Source: Arenicola marina (taxonomy: Eukaryota; Annelida; Polychaeta; Arenicolidae). From it: a stretch of 64,000 nt of DNA. Below the pieces are notes generated by a model that saw nothing but the letters and a program-made list of their open reading frames with translations, had not been told where the DNA came from and ran no database searches. The stretch covers positions 24,102,352 to 24,166,351 of the forward strand of contig OZ025257.1 of NCBI GenBank assembly GCA_964019135.1. The letters run 5' to 3'. How positions within the stretch are numbered: the stretch's first letter is position 1; the number at the start of each line of letters is the position of its first letter. Positions 13,752-28,700 of this stretch are shown one piece after another. The position numbers and the translations under genes are program-made.

Positions 13752-16700
13752 ATGGACAGAAAGTGTCAATGGACAAGTATAGCATGCGAAATATAAGTCA
13801 TTGCGGACTTTTACGCTGTAAACTTACCACAATAATTGCTTGTTACCAAACATGCCACACAGGGGGTAACGGGGGGGTAAGGCCCTTACCAGACGAGTAC
13901 TGAGGTGTCACACTAGGGTTACTTCCCCAGACACAGCCAGCCTGCTGAGGGCGGAGTTGGCGGCTTTTTCCAGGAGTTCCCATCGTTTGCCCGCACCCAG
14001 TCTCTGGCCGTGAGCTCTCGTCAGGAAGAGTGCGATGTTCGTTAAGTTACGACGTTGAAGCAGGTACTTCGCCTGTCTGCCGGCCCCGGGGTCACCGTCG
14101 AGAATTGACAGAAACAAATTTTGCGATATTAATGCACTGGTTCTCTATCACGGCCTCTGCAGGGAGATCTATCAGCGAACGCGCGCTCGTCATCACCACC
14201 TGGGGGCGATTGGATGGCAAAGGCTCGTTGCTCCGCACACCTGCCTCCCCCTCCCCGCCACACAGCCACCCTGCGCCCCTCCCCTCCCCTCCCCGCCCCG
14301 CCACCCTACCACCCTGCGCCCCTCCCCTCCCCACTCCGCCACTCTACCACCCTGCACCCCTCCCATCACCGCCACTCTGCCACCGTCCGCCGTCCCAACC
14401 CCGCCCCCTTCTGTCGACGTCCCACTTCTGACGCCATCTTTATTCTGTCGATATCCCACTTCTGGCACCATTTGTATTCTTTCAACTTCTCACTTCTGAC
14501 GCCATCTGTATTCTGTCGACATTCCACTTCTGACACCATTTGTATTTCGTCGACACCGCACTTCTGACGCCATCTTTATTCTGTCGACATCCCACTTCTG
14601 TCGCCATCTGTATTCTTTCAACTTCTCACTTCTGACGCCATCTGTATTCTGTCGACATTCCACTTCTGACACCATTTGTATTTCGTCGACACCGCACTTC
14701 TGACGCCATCTTTATTCCGTCGACATCTCATTTCTGGCACCATCTTTATTCTGTCGACATTCCACTTCTGACACCATTTGTATTCCGTCGACACCGCACT
14801 TCTGACGCCATCTTTATTCCGTCGACATCTCATTTCTGGCACCATCTTTATTCTGTCGACATTCCACTTCTGTCGCCATCTTTATTGCGTCGACATCCCG
14901 CTTCTGACAGCATATTTATTGTGTCGACATCCCTCTTCTGACACCATCTTTATTCTGTCGGCATCCCACTTCTGACACAATCTTTATTCTATCGACATCC
15001 CGCTTCTGACACCATCTTTATTCTGTCGACATCCCACTTCTGATAGGCGATCCCTCTTTTGACACCATCTTTATTCTGTCGGCATCCCACTTCTGACACC
15101 ATCTTTATTCTGTCGACATCCCGCTTCTGACACCATCTTTATTCTGTCGACATCCCACTTCTGACACCATCGTTATTCTGTCGACATCCCACTTCTGACA
15201 CCATCTTTATTCAGTCTCCCAGGGTGCGATGTTGGTCCCGTTTACTAACTAGGCGATACACGTCACCCCTCCCCTCCCCCTCCCCTCACCCACACACCCA
15301 CTTTCCATTTCCACCCCCCCCCCCAACCCCTCCCGCCACCTCCTCAACACCTCAATTTCGCATACACACCGCCTCCCTACCTCATATTTTCACAGGTCAT
15401 GTCTGCCATAATAAGTCTTAAATGGACAAAACGTGTTGCTTTGGTGCTCGTGTTGACTGATGACAATACCAGAAAGAGGACCGGTACAAATCGGTGCACT
15501 AAGCGTCCGCCAGCCCCTGACATGGCAGCACCAGGCCAGTGACCGCGGTGCTCGGCCCGTGACCCCCGAGCACCAGGACGGAACCTTACTGCACTGGCGG
15601 GCGACTCGCTTGCACTTACGGCCCGCTTGAGGACTCTGAGGACTACCCCCAGCCATGCGGACTGCGCCGACCGCCCTGGCTGGGTCGCTGCTGCTTGTCG
15701 CTGCTCGCAGCGCGGCGCTGGCCTCGCTCGCTATGGAAAGCCGCGCATGCCATATTGTGTAAAAAAAACAATCTATTGACGCAAATGAGGAATAATTTGT
15801 TTAAAAATTATTTAACGCTTGCCGAACGAACCGGTCGCTATGTGCAAATAACGACTCGTTAACTCCACTAATAATTCCACTAATAAGAGGATGTACGGCT
15901 TGAAGGGAGATTTTCACTGGCATTCACGGTGGCTTTTAATTTGGTGTCGGTCGGCCATATTTCGATCCTTCGCGGAAGGAACGTCGGCAGCCGCAGATTA
16001 TCAATATGTGGTGAGATATTTATCATCTCAGCGAATACTGACGGTTTTTAGTTTTTTGGCAAGGCGGTAATGGCGCAAACATGTGTCCATATCTGTCGCC
16101 ATGGGAACTCAGAGGCGTGGGGCTGTAACGTGCTTGTCACCCGCCCAGCATTGTCGATCGAGGGTCCAACGTGTCGTCATCCTGCTGGCAACTGCTGCAC
16201 AGTGGGTGAGGAAGGGGACGGGGGCGATGTCGACGTCCATGGGACACCCACTCCACCCCACCCTGCCTTACACTCACCCACGATCCTACCCTCCCCACCC
16301 CACCCCACCCCACCTCACCCACGATCCTACCCTCCCCACCCCACCCCACCCCACCTCACCCACGATCCTACCCACCCCCTCTCTGATGCCTGTTTGTGCC
16401 CGCAGTTCTATTTGTGCCTCAGGGTTCTTGGAATAGCTTGTTCTTATTTTTTGCCGACATTATTTTAAGCCTCTTGGTGGTCCGCGGTCTTTTGGTCTAC
16501 ATCATTTGATTGCCTTCCAACTGCCTCTTAGGGGTAACTTTAAATATCCTATATCATGGGCGTTTGGTGTGAAGCTTTGCGAAGGTTTGCGAAGCTATTT
16601 CATGTACAGGGACGGAGAAGGTTGTGTTTCTTTCGTAGAAATTCGACTTGCGTATTCGCAGGAAAAGACGTTTTGCTGCAAAAAGTTCCACAAAGGCATG

Positions 16701-19700
16701 AAAAGAAAGAGAGGAGGGAGGGGGCGAGAGAGACAGAGATAGAGGGGAATAACATTGAAAAAAAGAAACAGTGAGACACGGAGAGACAACAAAAGAGGCG
16801 AAGAGTCAGGAAGGAGGGGAGAGAGGTGGAGGCAGAGAGGGAGCGAAAAGTGGCAGACGGATAGAGGAAAAAACCCAGAGGCGAAGGTGGAAGGAAGGAA
16901 GGAAGAGATGAGGGAGGGAGGGAAGAGTAGAGCTAGATAGCGATAGATAGATAGCGACGCTAGATGGTGGGGAGGGGGTGGGAGTGTAATGGTTTCGTGT
17001 TCGTCGCATTAGTCAGACTGTCGCTGTGACTTCCTGTTGACGGCTGTGTATTCCCCCCCCCCCCCCCCCCGCAACAATCTGTCATAACCTGGATTGTTCA
17101 TGACGTCACTTTCTCGTCCTCTGGCCATCTGTTTATTACGGCCTGGTTGCGTCCTGATCCCCCCCCCCCCCTTCTCCCAGCTATCTATCGCAGTTTGGCG
17201 ACGTATCGCGTACCCTTATCACCATATTACCAAGGCAATCTGTCTATCTGACTGAACGTGTTTATGTCGTCCTTCTCCCCATCTGACGATCTGTATATCA
17301 TTTGTTTATGTGTTCACGCCCCATCACCTCTGTCGATCTGTCCATCATGGCCGCACATGTCCATGACCTTCCCCAATTCTGACGATCTGTCCATCGTGGC
17401 TTTCTCATGTCGTCCTTTCCCCCCTCTGAAATCTGTCCATCGTGGCTTTTTCATGTCGTCCTTTCCCCCGCTGACGATCTGTCCATCATGGCTTTCTCAT
17501 GTCTTCCTTTCTACCCTCAGACGATCTGTCCATCATGGCTTAACATGTTCATGTCGTCCTTTCTCCCCTCAGACGATCTGGCCAACATGTTCATGTCATC
17601 CTTTCCCCCTCAGACGATCTGTCCATCATGGCTTAACATGTTCATGCCGTCCTTTCCTCCCTCTGACGATCTGTCCATCATGGCTTAACATGTTCATGTC
17701 GTCCTTTCCTCCCTCTGACGTTCTGTCCATCATGGCTTATCATGTTCATGTCGTCCTTTCCTCCCTCTGACGTTCTGTCCATCATGGCTTATCATGTTCA
17801 TGTCGTCCTTTCCTCCCTCTGACGATCTGTCCATCCTGGCTTTCTCATGTCCTTTTCCCCCTGTGACGATCTGTCTATCATGGCTTAACATGTTCATGTC
17901 AACCTCTACCTTCTTGGGGGTTTCTCCGTCGCGTCTAGGGGGTCTCTACACAACGCCTCACGCCACCCCGCGATAGCCACTCACTGCACCCCTCCTCCAT
18001 AAAACCCCCTCGCACTACCCCTCCCCCCCACCCTCACACACACACACCCAACTCACACCACCTAGTATTCACCCTCACTCCGGAAACCCTACACCCCACC
18101 AATTCTCACTCACACTTCCTACACCCACCACCGCCCCCCCCCCCCCCCACCACCTCACACAACCCACGCTTCACCCTCCCGGAATAGTTTGGGTTCACCT
18201 GCAGGGGTCACGTCGCCAGACATACGAGGGTGAGCCGGGGGGGGGGGTGCTTTTGGCGGGCTTCTCTCATACGTATATTGGCCCCGCGATCATGGTCACC
18301 CACGCCCCCCACCCCCCCCCTACCACCACGAACGCCCTCTCAGACCTCTGCGTACTGAGGTGCACTCACCCTGTCCATCAGTCCTCCCTTCCCTGACCTC
18401 GGGGTACTCGCTGTCCGCGCTGTCTGACCTGTCGAACCCAACCTGGGGCCTATTCCACTAACATAGTTTAGCTGGCTACGGAGCTTCGTCGGCTAAAATC
18501 GCCCATCATTTACATGGTAACTTTAGTCGACTAAGCTACGTAGTCGGCTAAACTGCGTTTTTGAAATCCGTCACTGTTCCTCTAGCTTTTATTTGGGGTT
18601 GCCCTGTATCTGCACGACATTACTCGTTCTTCTGTCACTCGATCTTTTTGTGTGTTTGTTGCTCTGGCTTCGTGCTCTTGACCTCTGTGACCTGTCTGCC
18701 CGTTTTGTCCGCTGTAACTTTTGTACGCATGACAAGCCTCCCATGGGTAACAATGCACTGTTGTAGAACAGGAATCTCAAATGTTAAGATAAATAAAATA
18801 CAAACGTTCAATGTGCTTCTTATAAGACGCTAGCCGCAAAGATAGCAGCGAATTTCCCACTCAAAGTATTCATGTCATCATTGTATGGATTCATGTGTTC
18901 GATTTAACTGAAACCGACGGGAAAACGTTTTTGAAACCGGTTTCAACGGTTAATTTTGCCCACCTGAATGCGAACGCATAGTTTCATTTGTTTACAGTTC
19001 AGCATGTATTTTGGCAATGGCCATGTGCAATGGCCATGAAGTTTATTCCAGCATAAATATGCCGTCTCTTTCATGTTCTACCCGCGATTGGACTGTCTCC
19101 AATAAATTAGTATCATACTTTGTCCAGAAGTCTCTATTCATTACATTTATGATTAGCTATGGTGTATGTGGTGATTGAACTGGCAGTTCGCGGAACCGAA
19201 CCCGACAAACCAGCTCTCTCGATAGTTTCAAGGTTTCGAGCAAACCGGTTTCGACCAAACCGGTTTTGGTTCTTCTCCTCTCCTCCGAACAGTCAATCGA
19301 ACGCGCCCTTAATAACCCTCTTACACAAAAGTTAACTCACTACAACTGTATTTCCCTCTAAAGCCCTGTCCAGACGACACGATTTCCCCTATAGGTCACG
19401 CCTATGGGAAATATTGCCGTCTGGATGCGCTGGGACAAACCTATAGGCCGTGTTATTGCTCGTTAGATCTTGCCGGGTGGTCAAACCTATCTCCTAAAAT
19501 CTCAGTCAGTGCAGGTCTCTTTCACGGTATAGATCCGGATCGTGATAATGAAGAAATGACCTGGGATAACCTCACCCTTGTGGACAGTGATGCCGGCGTC
19601 GGTGTCGGTGACTCAAGTCAAGGTACGGGTTGTCTGTTCCGGCGGCGGAGACGGCGGAGGAGGCGGAGGCTGAAGTCTTCCGCCGTTGTTCTTTCATCCT

Positions 19701-22700
19701 TCAGTCAATCTACACCTCCTATGGCTCCTTCTGTCACTCCTCGCACACCGGGTCGTACTGTCGAACCCCATTACGTTCTCAGACACCAACTGTTTTGCTC
19801 CCCTGTAACGAGTCACTTTCTTTATTTTGTCTGCCGTTTATTTTAGACGTGTAAGTACCCCGATGTCTGCTGGCCGAGTTCTACATTAACGTAGCGGCTG
19901 ACGATGTACATGTGTGAGTGACAGATGACGTAAGGCGGGCCGCTGAGCGAACTAACGGCAACGCAAGTGTTTGATTAGTTTTATTCCGCTCCGACTGCTC
20001 GAAAAGCAGACCAGAGTGCAATATGGTTCGGATAGGCATTCTTATTCTCCTTTTTTTTCGATGACTAGCCGCCCCCGACGTCTAGCGTTCGTAGTAATAA
20101 GCGAAAGAAATAACAGTATGACAGTATTTTGTTTTATACGTCTAATAGTAGCAGGCAGAAGGTAGACATTGGGCAGAAATAATATCGATAATCATATTGA
20201 CATAAATTGAGACCGGGAGCTACGGAATAACGGGACATATATGTTAAGGATATTTAAACCCTGTGCAATTATTGTGAATCCAGTACAGAATACTCAAATT
20301 GCGGCTAAAGCACGATATAAACGAATATCAGTCCAGTAAAACTAAGGCCCAAGCTCATACATTGATTGAAAAAAAAGGGGTTGATTGAGTTAAAAAAGGG
20401 GCTGTTTCCCTCCGTTGTTCGTCATTTAACGTATTACTACTACCTTCAGCGGGTAAAATCTGCCTGACGTCCTGGTTGGTCTATAGAATTGACGTGTAGA
20501 CCGCTTAACTATACTGTAAAATTGACTCAAAGATCAAAAAGATCAAATCAATTCGAATAGGCAAGGTTCCCCGGGCAGAGTTCGTTCTCTTGCTACTAAT
20601 GGGAAGTTGTGGACGCGAGACAGTACGGGATTTGTTTGTTTTGATGACGGTTCGGGCGATTAGGCGTTGGGAGAAATATTATTACTGTTGGCACCAAGCC
20701 AGGTAGCCCGCCGCAGGCATGGTCACCATGCGCGATAAGCACCCGAAAGCGATATTATGCCGCGGGATAAGGTGATAAGCACCCAGCGGTTGTGTTGACA
20801 CATGCGATAGATTTTGACATATCTAAGAGCGACGGCTGGATTTTAATAGGTTCAAGGCGGCTGCTGGAGCCAATGGGCTCTTGCATGCCGCGGCATAGTG
20901 GGACAGACAGCGCATAGTGGGACAGACAGCTTCATTTTATTAGTATAGATAGAGAGACAGATAGATATCATCCGTCTGCCGCAGTAGGGGGCCAACCTGG
21001 TGCAATGGTTAGCGCACCAGACCGAAGATCAATAGGTCCTGGTTTCGAATGCGGGCCCCAGCACCTAATCTGTATCATGTTTCATCGATTAATTCTTCAT
21101 CGTCCCACGAGAAGGTTCATTGGCTCAGCTTAGCCCATGTGTGCACAAAAGCGGCCAAAAGCAACATTTCTCATTTCATTATTTGTTGTGCAGAGAACCG
21201 ACAGAAACAGGGATATGGGACGGTCCTGGATGAAGTTTGATTTTGATGACTGGTGTTGCGGCATGTGTGCTCAAAACTCGGTCAAGAAGGGTTTACTGTA
21301 GCACGACTTACCCCGTTCTATGACTGTGGGTGCATTGTTTGGTAACCCGGGTATATCCCCAAGGTAAACCTATACGCACATTACGCATCGGTATGCCGCC
21401 CGACACTTCTTTCACCCGGATTGGGTGCGCGCGCATCCTTTCGGCAGCACGGGGCATTCAGGAGAAAAGGCGGCTGATTGAAAAGTGACTCGGTGACTGT
21501 ATAGGCTGGTTCCGGTGCCCTTCAATGAACCGGACATGACCGGTGTGAACATTTCATTGACCGGGCCTTGTCCTATCGGCAGGCCCGGTAGAGGTTAGGT
21601 ATATCGGGCGGCATACCGGTCCTGGTCCAAAGAAATGCACCCAACCTTTGCGTAACGTGTCTTCATAACGTGGTCACAACGTGGCACGACATCATAGCGG
21701 TACCATAGCGGCGGCCACCCGGCCACGTGGCGGACTCCACAGATGTACGGTGTTTTAGGCCAGCCTTGTGCACATATGAACAAAGCCGGGCCAATGAACC
21801 TCCTGGTATAATGGCACTTTCCAGATGAGATTGCAATAACCGGGACGCGAACCTCGGTGGCGGCCTGCAAACTGCAGATCAATAGGTCCCTGGTTCAAAT
21901 TTCGGTTGGTTGGTTATTCAGGACGCTTTAACCACATTTGGTCATATCGTGTCAATGGGAGAAGGGAGGGATAGTGATAGTAACCCCCTACTCTTTACGA
22001 AGAAAGACATGGGATCTTTATCCTGCGACCACACAGACATGGCCACAGCGGGGCGCGAACCACTGATCCACGTGCCGTTAGGCTCTCAGGTGGCCACTGA
22101 GCTATCGCGCCAGCCCCTCAAATTTCGGTCTGGGCGATCTAATATTGGGCACGTTGCATCCCAATTTGTCATTGTCCCCGGAGGTTCGTTGGCCTAATTT
22201 AACCCTGCCGTACACATAATGGCGTTATAAAAATAATAATCAATGCAACCAATAACCGGGGTCGAGCGAGTGGTATAACGAAAAAGTCGAACAATTTTCG
22301 GAAATGGCATGACGAATAGTCGAAAAGTTTCATCCCGGAAGTGGAACAAAAAAAAGTCGAAAAATTTCATCCCGGAAATCGGACAAAAATTAGTCCAAGA
22401 ATTTCACCCAGGGAAATGTCTGATGATTCCCTTCTCGTGCTACGGTACCTTTCCTCCAATAGACTTGTTCGAGGATACAGTTCAGCTGTATTTTGGGCTA
22501 CAGGAGATCATGAACCAATTATGTTGATGTCGAAGTGGACAAATCGGTTTTTAAATATATGTATGTGTCCCACGTGTCTTCTTCAGGTCTTCTTTCTGCC
22601 ACTGAGCAACACCATCGTGACGTGCTTCAAGGATGACTCCATCTTCGCCTGGGAGTCTGACACCCTGACCTGTAAATACCAGCTCCACGTGCCTGAGGGA

Positions 22701-25700
22701 TCCTCGCCCAACTTCAAGGCCTTCGCCACCACCAGGTAGCAAAATCTATGGAGCCGTTGTCGACTATTGTGATTATGGCTGAATAATAATTCTCCGATTT
22801 TGACTTTTTTGTCCAAATAAATTATTAGTCCAGCGGATAAAAGACCAAATAAGGTCAAATTGTACATGTTGTGGTAAAAGCATGACATTTGGCAGAATTG
22901 TCCTTATAATATAGTTCTATGGTTTCTGGGATGGATGTCCGCCATGTTGGATTTGGTGATGCGAAGTTCGTTTTGGCGTCAGCCAGGGTTGGATTTGTAC
23001 ACCAGAACATCCACAACTGGACTATATGTAGTCAACGCTGGGAGTGGCTTGTGTAATATAATATCGCAGACAAGTGAGGCCTGAATATGATGGCCAATAT
23101 TGGGTTACAATTGTGACCCATTATATCAGCTGTACGTACAATAACCCTTTAAAATTGCGAAGGGATTATGGTTAACTCGACTGATTTTGTTGTTGATTTT
23201 GATCTGGATCTGTTTCAGAGATGGCCAGTTGTTGGTGGCCGGAGGGAGGTCCCGTTACCTCAATGTCTGGTCTCTGGATACCAAGAAGATCCAGAGAATC
23301 ATTGAGCTGCCCAAGAAGGTGATGTGCGTCCGGCAGCTGGAGTTCCTGCCCAACAACTTCGACGCCGGCTCCAGCCAGGTACCGCCACCATTTTGCTTTT
23401 ACGCCATCGTTAAATGATTCTTGTTTTAAAAAATTAATACATTATTAATATTAATATAACCGGCAACATGATGTTAGCCATATGTACAAAAACTGTACAA
23501 AGAATATGATATCGTATTATGTATATATGCTATATTATAATATATACTTGAGCTATTATTACATATATTATATTATATATATTAAATATATAAAGACTAT
23601 ATATATATATATATATATATATTGTACAAATATCCTCCTACAGATCAGTCTAATGTGCATTTCGCTGTCAATGTTTCGCCATATTCTCCCCCCTCCCTCC
23701 CCCCCCCCCCTCCCTCTACCCTCTACCCACACGCCCTACCCGCGCAGGTGCTGGGCGTCCTGAGCCAGGACGGCATCTTGCGCTTCATCGACATCGCCAC
23801 GTGCAAGCAACTGTTCGACGTCGGTAGCCTTGACAACCGCATCAGCAACGTGGCCATCAGCGGCAACGGTCGCTACGTGGCCGCCGTCATGGACAACGGC
23901 AACCTGCACGTGTTCAGCGTCAAGCAGCTGTCGGCCGAGGTGTGCCAGGTATGGATTTAAATCATTGGTGCTAAGGGGAATGTAGTGTTTCTGTAATGTA
24001 TTTCTGATATAGGGGATGATTTCAGACCCATAAACTTATTTTCGCTGGGTAATTTTTGAAGAAATTTTCGGGGTTTTACAAAGTTATGTAAATATGATTT
24101 TTTTTTTACCAAAGAGTAGGGGGTTACTCCCCGAGACATGGCTCCTCTTTACCTTGACCCTTCCCATTGTCGCGATATAACTAACATGGGTCCTACTTAT
24201 AAACCGAACCAGTTTTGCGGTATATACATAATACATGCATGCAGTTTTGCAAATCGTTGACAACAGAGTGCATAGTTTGCGACAATATTCAAATGCAGTC
24301 AGTGGTAGTTGTGTAAACCGATAGGTAAATGTTTCTCTTGAATAAATTTTTTTTTTAAATTTTTGCATACACCTTTTTCGCTGTGTAAACAGATCATTTG
24401 CGGGCGTTGTGAAGTTGAAACCAGCAATTGTTCATGTTATTTTGTGTCGTTACCCATGAAAGAAGTGGCTCTCTGCTATATAAATTACAAGATTGGAAAT
24501 ATATACAGACAATTAATTGATTGTCAGATTGCTTTTACACTTATCACCGTCTTTTTATTTCTGAAGACGACTTGCAAAACATTGACACTTTTTTTTACTT
24601 AATTCCTGCTGGACGCTATATTTTGTTGTTAGCCGCCTCCGCCCCTTGTAAAGATGGCGAAATCAAACAAAATGGCGGACACGACACATGATTCCAAACA
24701 CGTCCCCGGCAGAAACCAAACACGTGGCTTGCTTCGTAGAGGTCGCGGCAAGGACACAACCGGCGATCAGACCACGACACATGTAAGTATTATTTCCGAG
24801 TTCTTAAGTCTCTCAATATAAAATAACGGAATAATGCAGGAAATCGTGACCCAGATAGAGGTCCGATATTGACAGGATGTTGGCATTGATAGAGATCCAA
24901 TACTGACGGGATGTTGACCTAGATAGTGGTCCGATATTGGCAGAATGTTGACCTAGATAGAGGTCCGATATTGACAGAATGTTGGCCTAGATATAGATCC
25001 GATATTGACAGGATGTTGAGCTAGATAGAGGTCCGATATTGACAGGATGTTGACCTAGATAGATGTCGGATATTGGCAGGATGTTGACCTTGATAGAGGC
25101 CCGATATTGACAGGATGTTGACCTAGATAGATATCCCATGTTGACAGGATGTTGACCTAGATATATGTCCGATATTGACAGGATGTTGGCCTAGATAGAG
25201 ATCCGATATTGACAGGATGTTGACATAGATAGAGGTCCGATGTTGACAGGATGTTGACCTAGATAGAGATCCGATATTGACAGGATTTTGAGCTAGATAG
25301 AGGTCCGATATTGACAGGATGTTGACCTTGATAGATGTCGGATATTGGCAGGATGTTGACCTTGATAGAGGTTCGACATTAACAGGATGTTGAGCCGTGG
25401 TTACCCCGTTGTTAGTTATTGCATAAAATATTCGGGTTTTCACATGTGATACACACGAACTCACAAACATCATTTCCGTTTCACACATTTAAAGCGATTC
25501 AGGGAAACTATTGCTGTATTGCTGGGTAACTATAATACAAGGGCTGCGTCTAAAATCGGAATTACCCGTTTCGAAACGCAGGCTTGCTCTTTTCCTGCAG
25601 ATTTTTAGATTGGTTTCGGATCGTGTTGCCAACGGCCGCTAGCTAGAGTACACCAGCATCTGCTTGACAAAGTAAACCAGGTGGTGGTTGTCTATCGATT

Positions 25701-28700
25701 GCTAAAACCACAAGAAATTGGCACCGATGATATCTCAAATTTCCTTTGCCACAATGACAATTGACCAATCAATATTATTGACAATGTTATTAGTCATATT
25801 GATTGTTCTTTCGGTTTAGATTTTGAGATAATTAATGTTGTCATATCACTTTGGTGTTTGTTACATTGCAGACGGAGCTCCCGGACGGGTTAAACTTAGA
25901 TAAACTGATGGCCATCCTCAAAGGCTATGGCGAATACCCCGCTAAGTACAGGTACGAGATTAATGGGCCGTCATCAGCTGTTTCACTTCCGTGCCAAATT
26001 CCGCAGAAAGCACAATGAGCAGTGGCGCCATCTGGTGGAAAAAAAAACACCTATGGGTAACTGTCGAATAGCTCGGCCGGTAGAGGGCAGCACGTACAAA
26101 AGTCTGCCTTCCAGCCATGGGTAAGTATTGAATGGCTCAGCCAGTAGGGGGCAGCATTGCATTAGAGCTATACGATGTACGGAATGTTGGCGAGAAGTGA
26201 AGAGAAGTTATCACCCCTCAAAAACTGTTACTGGCGATAACTCAAGTTTGGGGGGGGGGGGGGTGGGCGCGAGGGGAGGGGAAGGGAGGGGTGGAGGTTG
26301 CAAAGGTAAAAATAATGGTGTGAAGTTGTATAATTAATAAAGAGGCTTTATATCTGCGATCTTGCGCACGGGAACTCAAACACCACAATGGAGTGGGTGC
26401 ATTACCGCAGGTGGTGTGCGTACATATATGTAGTCATCACTTGTCTCAGTCGCATTTGTCTGATTTTAACGTCATCGTACAGATCACAGCTCGATGCTCT
26501 TGTCATCCGGAGCGGAACTTACTGTGTATGCATGGTTCGTGCATTGCATTTGTGTTCTAATACTAAAATGGCAACTCATGATCTTTTCTTACCCATAGCT
26601 GATCGCCTGCGTCATTAACGCGCCAAGTCCCAGGTTTGATACCTTGTTATGCTCATCTCCATGGTTACCTCCTCCGTTCAGAATGTTCATCTGGCGCTCG
26701 TTGCTCCGCCTACCGGAGAATCACGCCGCGTACGGCGCTCTCGTGGACAAAGGGGTCCATCCGTCCTGCGAGAAGCTGCACGAGATGTACCCAATCAAAA
26801 GCCAGAAGCTGCTACGCGTTCTACAGAGGTATACGAGGCGTATATAAGTATACATATATATATGTGGCAGTATAGCAATCCGATAATTTTTAGTGTAAAT
26901 GTAAATTACTGGTTCCATTTTTTTTATCACTATATTACCGCGGCGATGGGGCTTAAGCTTAACTTCTCATGTTGAGATTTTATTACTGCACTTTTAGTGT
27001 AATATAGACCTGTCTTATTCCGCAGATTGTTTTGGTAGGTGTTATCAGTTGACGAGGGACCTTTGGAAGCAGGTTGTCCATACATAAATCAAAATCATAT
27101 TGACAACAATGTCTCTGCTAGGGTTGTTGTTGCATGTATATATGAATCCGTCATATTAAGCCTTCATTACTAATATTCAAGAGATTAAATTATGCTTTAT
27201 TTATCAATCGCGACAACCTACAGAAAGTTCATCCAACAAATCAGCCATGGCATATCTACAGGTTATAAGATCAAGACCACTTGAACAAAGCTGAATAACT
27301 TGATGCGAACGCTGTAGCGCATAACAGCTTTTAAATTATCTGTTTTCCTATGCCTGATTTTTTTTCTGTAGTGAAAAAATATGAATAATATGAAATTGAC
27401 TGACATGCCGTAATGTGAACAAAGACATGCTTTTTTCCAGAGTGATATCCGCCCTGGCACATTGGTCCCCAATATTCGGAGAGACCCAGTATCTCCCCCT
27501 AATGGCCTTCCCACTGGTCAAGCTCTTTCAAAACAACCAGCTCGTCTGCTTCGAAATCCTGGCCTCTATACTCAGTAAGTGAACATCTCATGCGTGCACT
27601 GGTGACCATGGCCATTGTTACTCGGGTCACCATGGTTACCCCAGTCGTCATGGTTCCCTTGTTGCCATAGTAAGGTTACCCCGGTGACCATGGTCAACCC
27701 GATGACCATGATTGTCACGGTGGTCATATTTACCACGCGCAATCCTTCGCGGTGGCGCAATCCTTCGGTCTGTGTTTGGGTTCGAATCCGACTTGTACAG
27801 ATGCCTTTACAATGGAGGGTAAGATGGCGACGTGCTATGATGAATGAATGTAAGTCTGAAAACATGATTATACAATATGTATAATATTTTTTATAACTTT
27901 ATATAACTTTCTCTGATAATAACTATTGAAATGACTTGTTTTTTTTAAGTCTCCCATTACCCCCATCTCCCTCGAGTGACGCACGTGGTGACTGTCTCTG
28001 TCTGACGTTGCAGCCAGTTGGTGTCAGCACTGGTTCGAGTACTTCCCCAATCCGCCGATCAACGTGCTAGGGCTGATTGAGAACGTGTTGGCCCACCACG
28101 ACAAGGAACTGCTCACCCACCTCGTCCACCACAACGTCACCTCACAGGTGAGGGTTTGGCCTGGTTTGTATATTCAGGACGCTTTAACCACTTTACGCCT
28201 GGCCGCTACTGGAGACGAAGATTACTCAATAATCTCCCATCTCTCCCCTCTAGACGTACGCCTGGCCGCTACTAGAGACTGTAGATTACTCAATAATCTC
28301 CCATCTCTCCCCTCTAGACGTACGCCTGGCCCCTGCTGGAGACTATAGATTACTCAATAATCTCCCATATCTCCCCTCTAGACGTACGCCTGGCCCCTGC
28401 TGGAGACTGTAGATTACTCAATAATCTCCCATCTCTCCCCTCTAGACGTACGCCTGGCCGCTACTAAGGACTGTAGATTACTCAATAATCTCCCATCTCT
28501 CCCCTCTAGACGTACGCCTGGCCCCTGCTGGAGACTGTAGATTACTCAATAATCTCCTCTCTCGCCCCTCTAGACGTACGCCTGGCCCCTGCCGGAGACT
28601 GTAGATTACTCAATAATCTCCCCTCTCTCCCCTCTAGACGTACGCCTGGCCCCTGCTGTAGACTGTAGATTACTCAATAATCTCCCCTCTCTCCCCTCTA

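Noticed and set aside
15655..15762. 35-codon frame with a signal-peptide-like start
   Set aside because: Too short, CpG-rich context can produce it by chance, and no splice donor continues it.
17258..17770. 170-codon open frame
   Set aside because: It is a translation of the 52-bp minisatellite; the same words recur in other frames.
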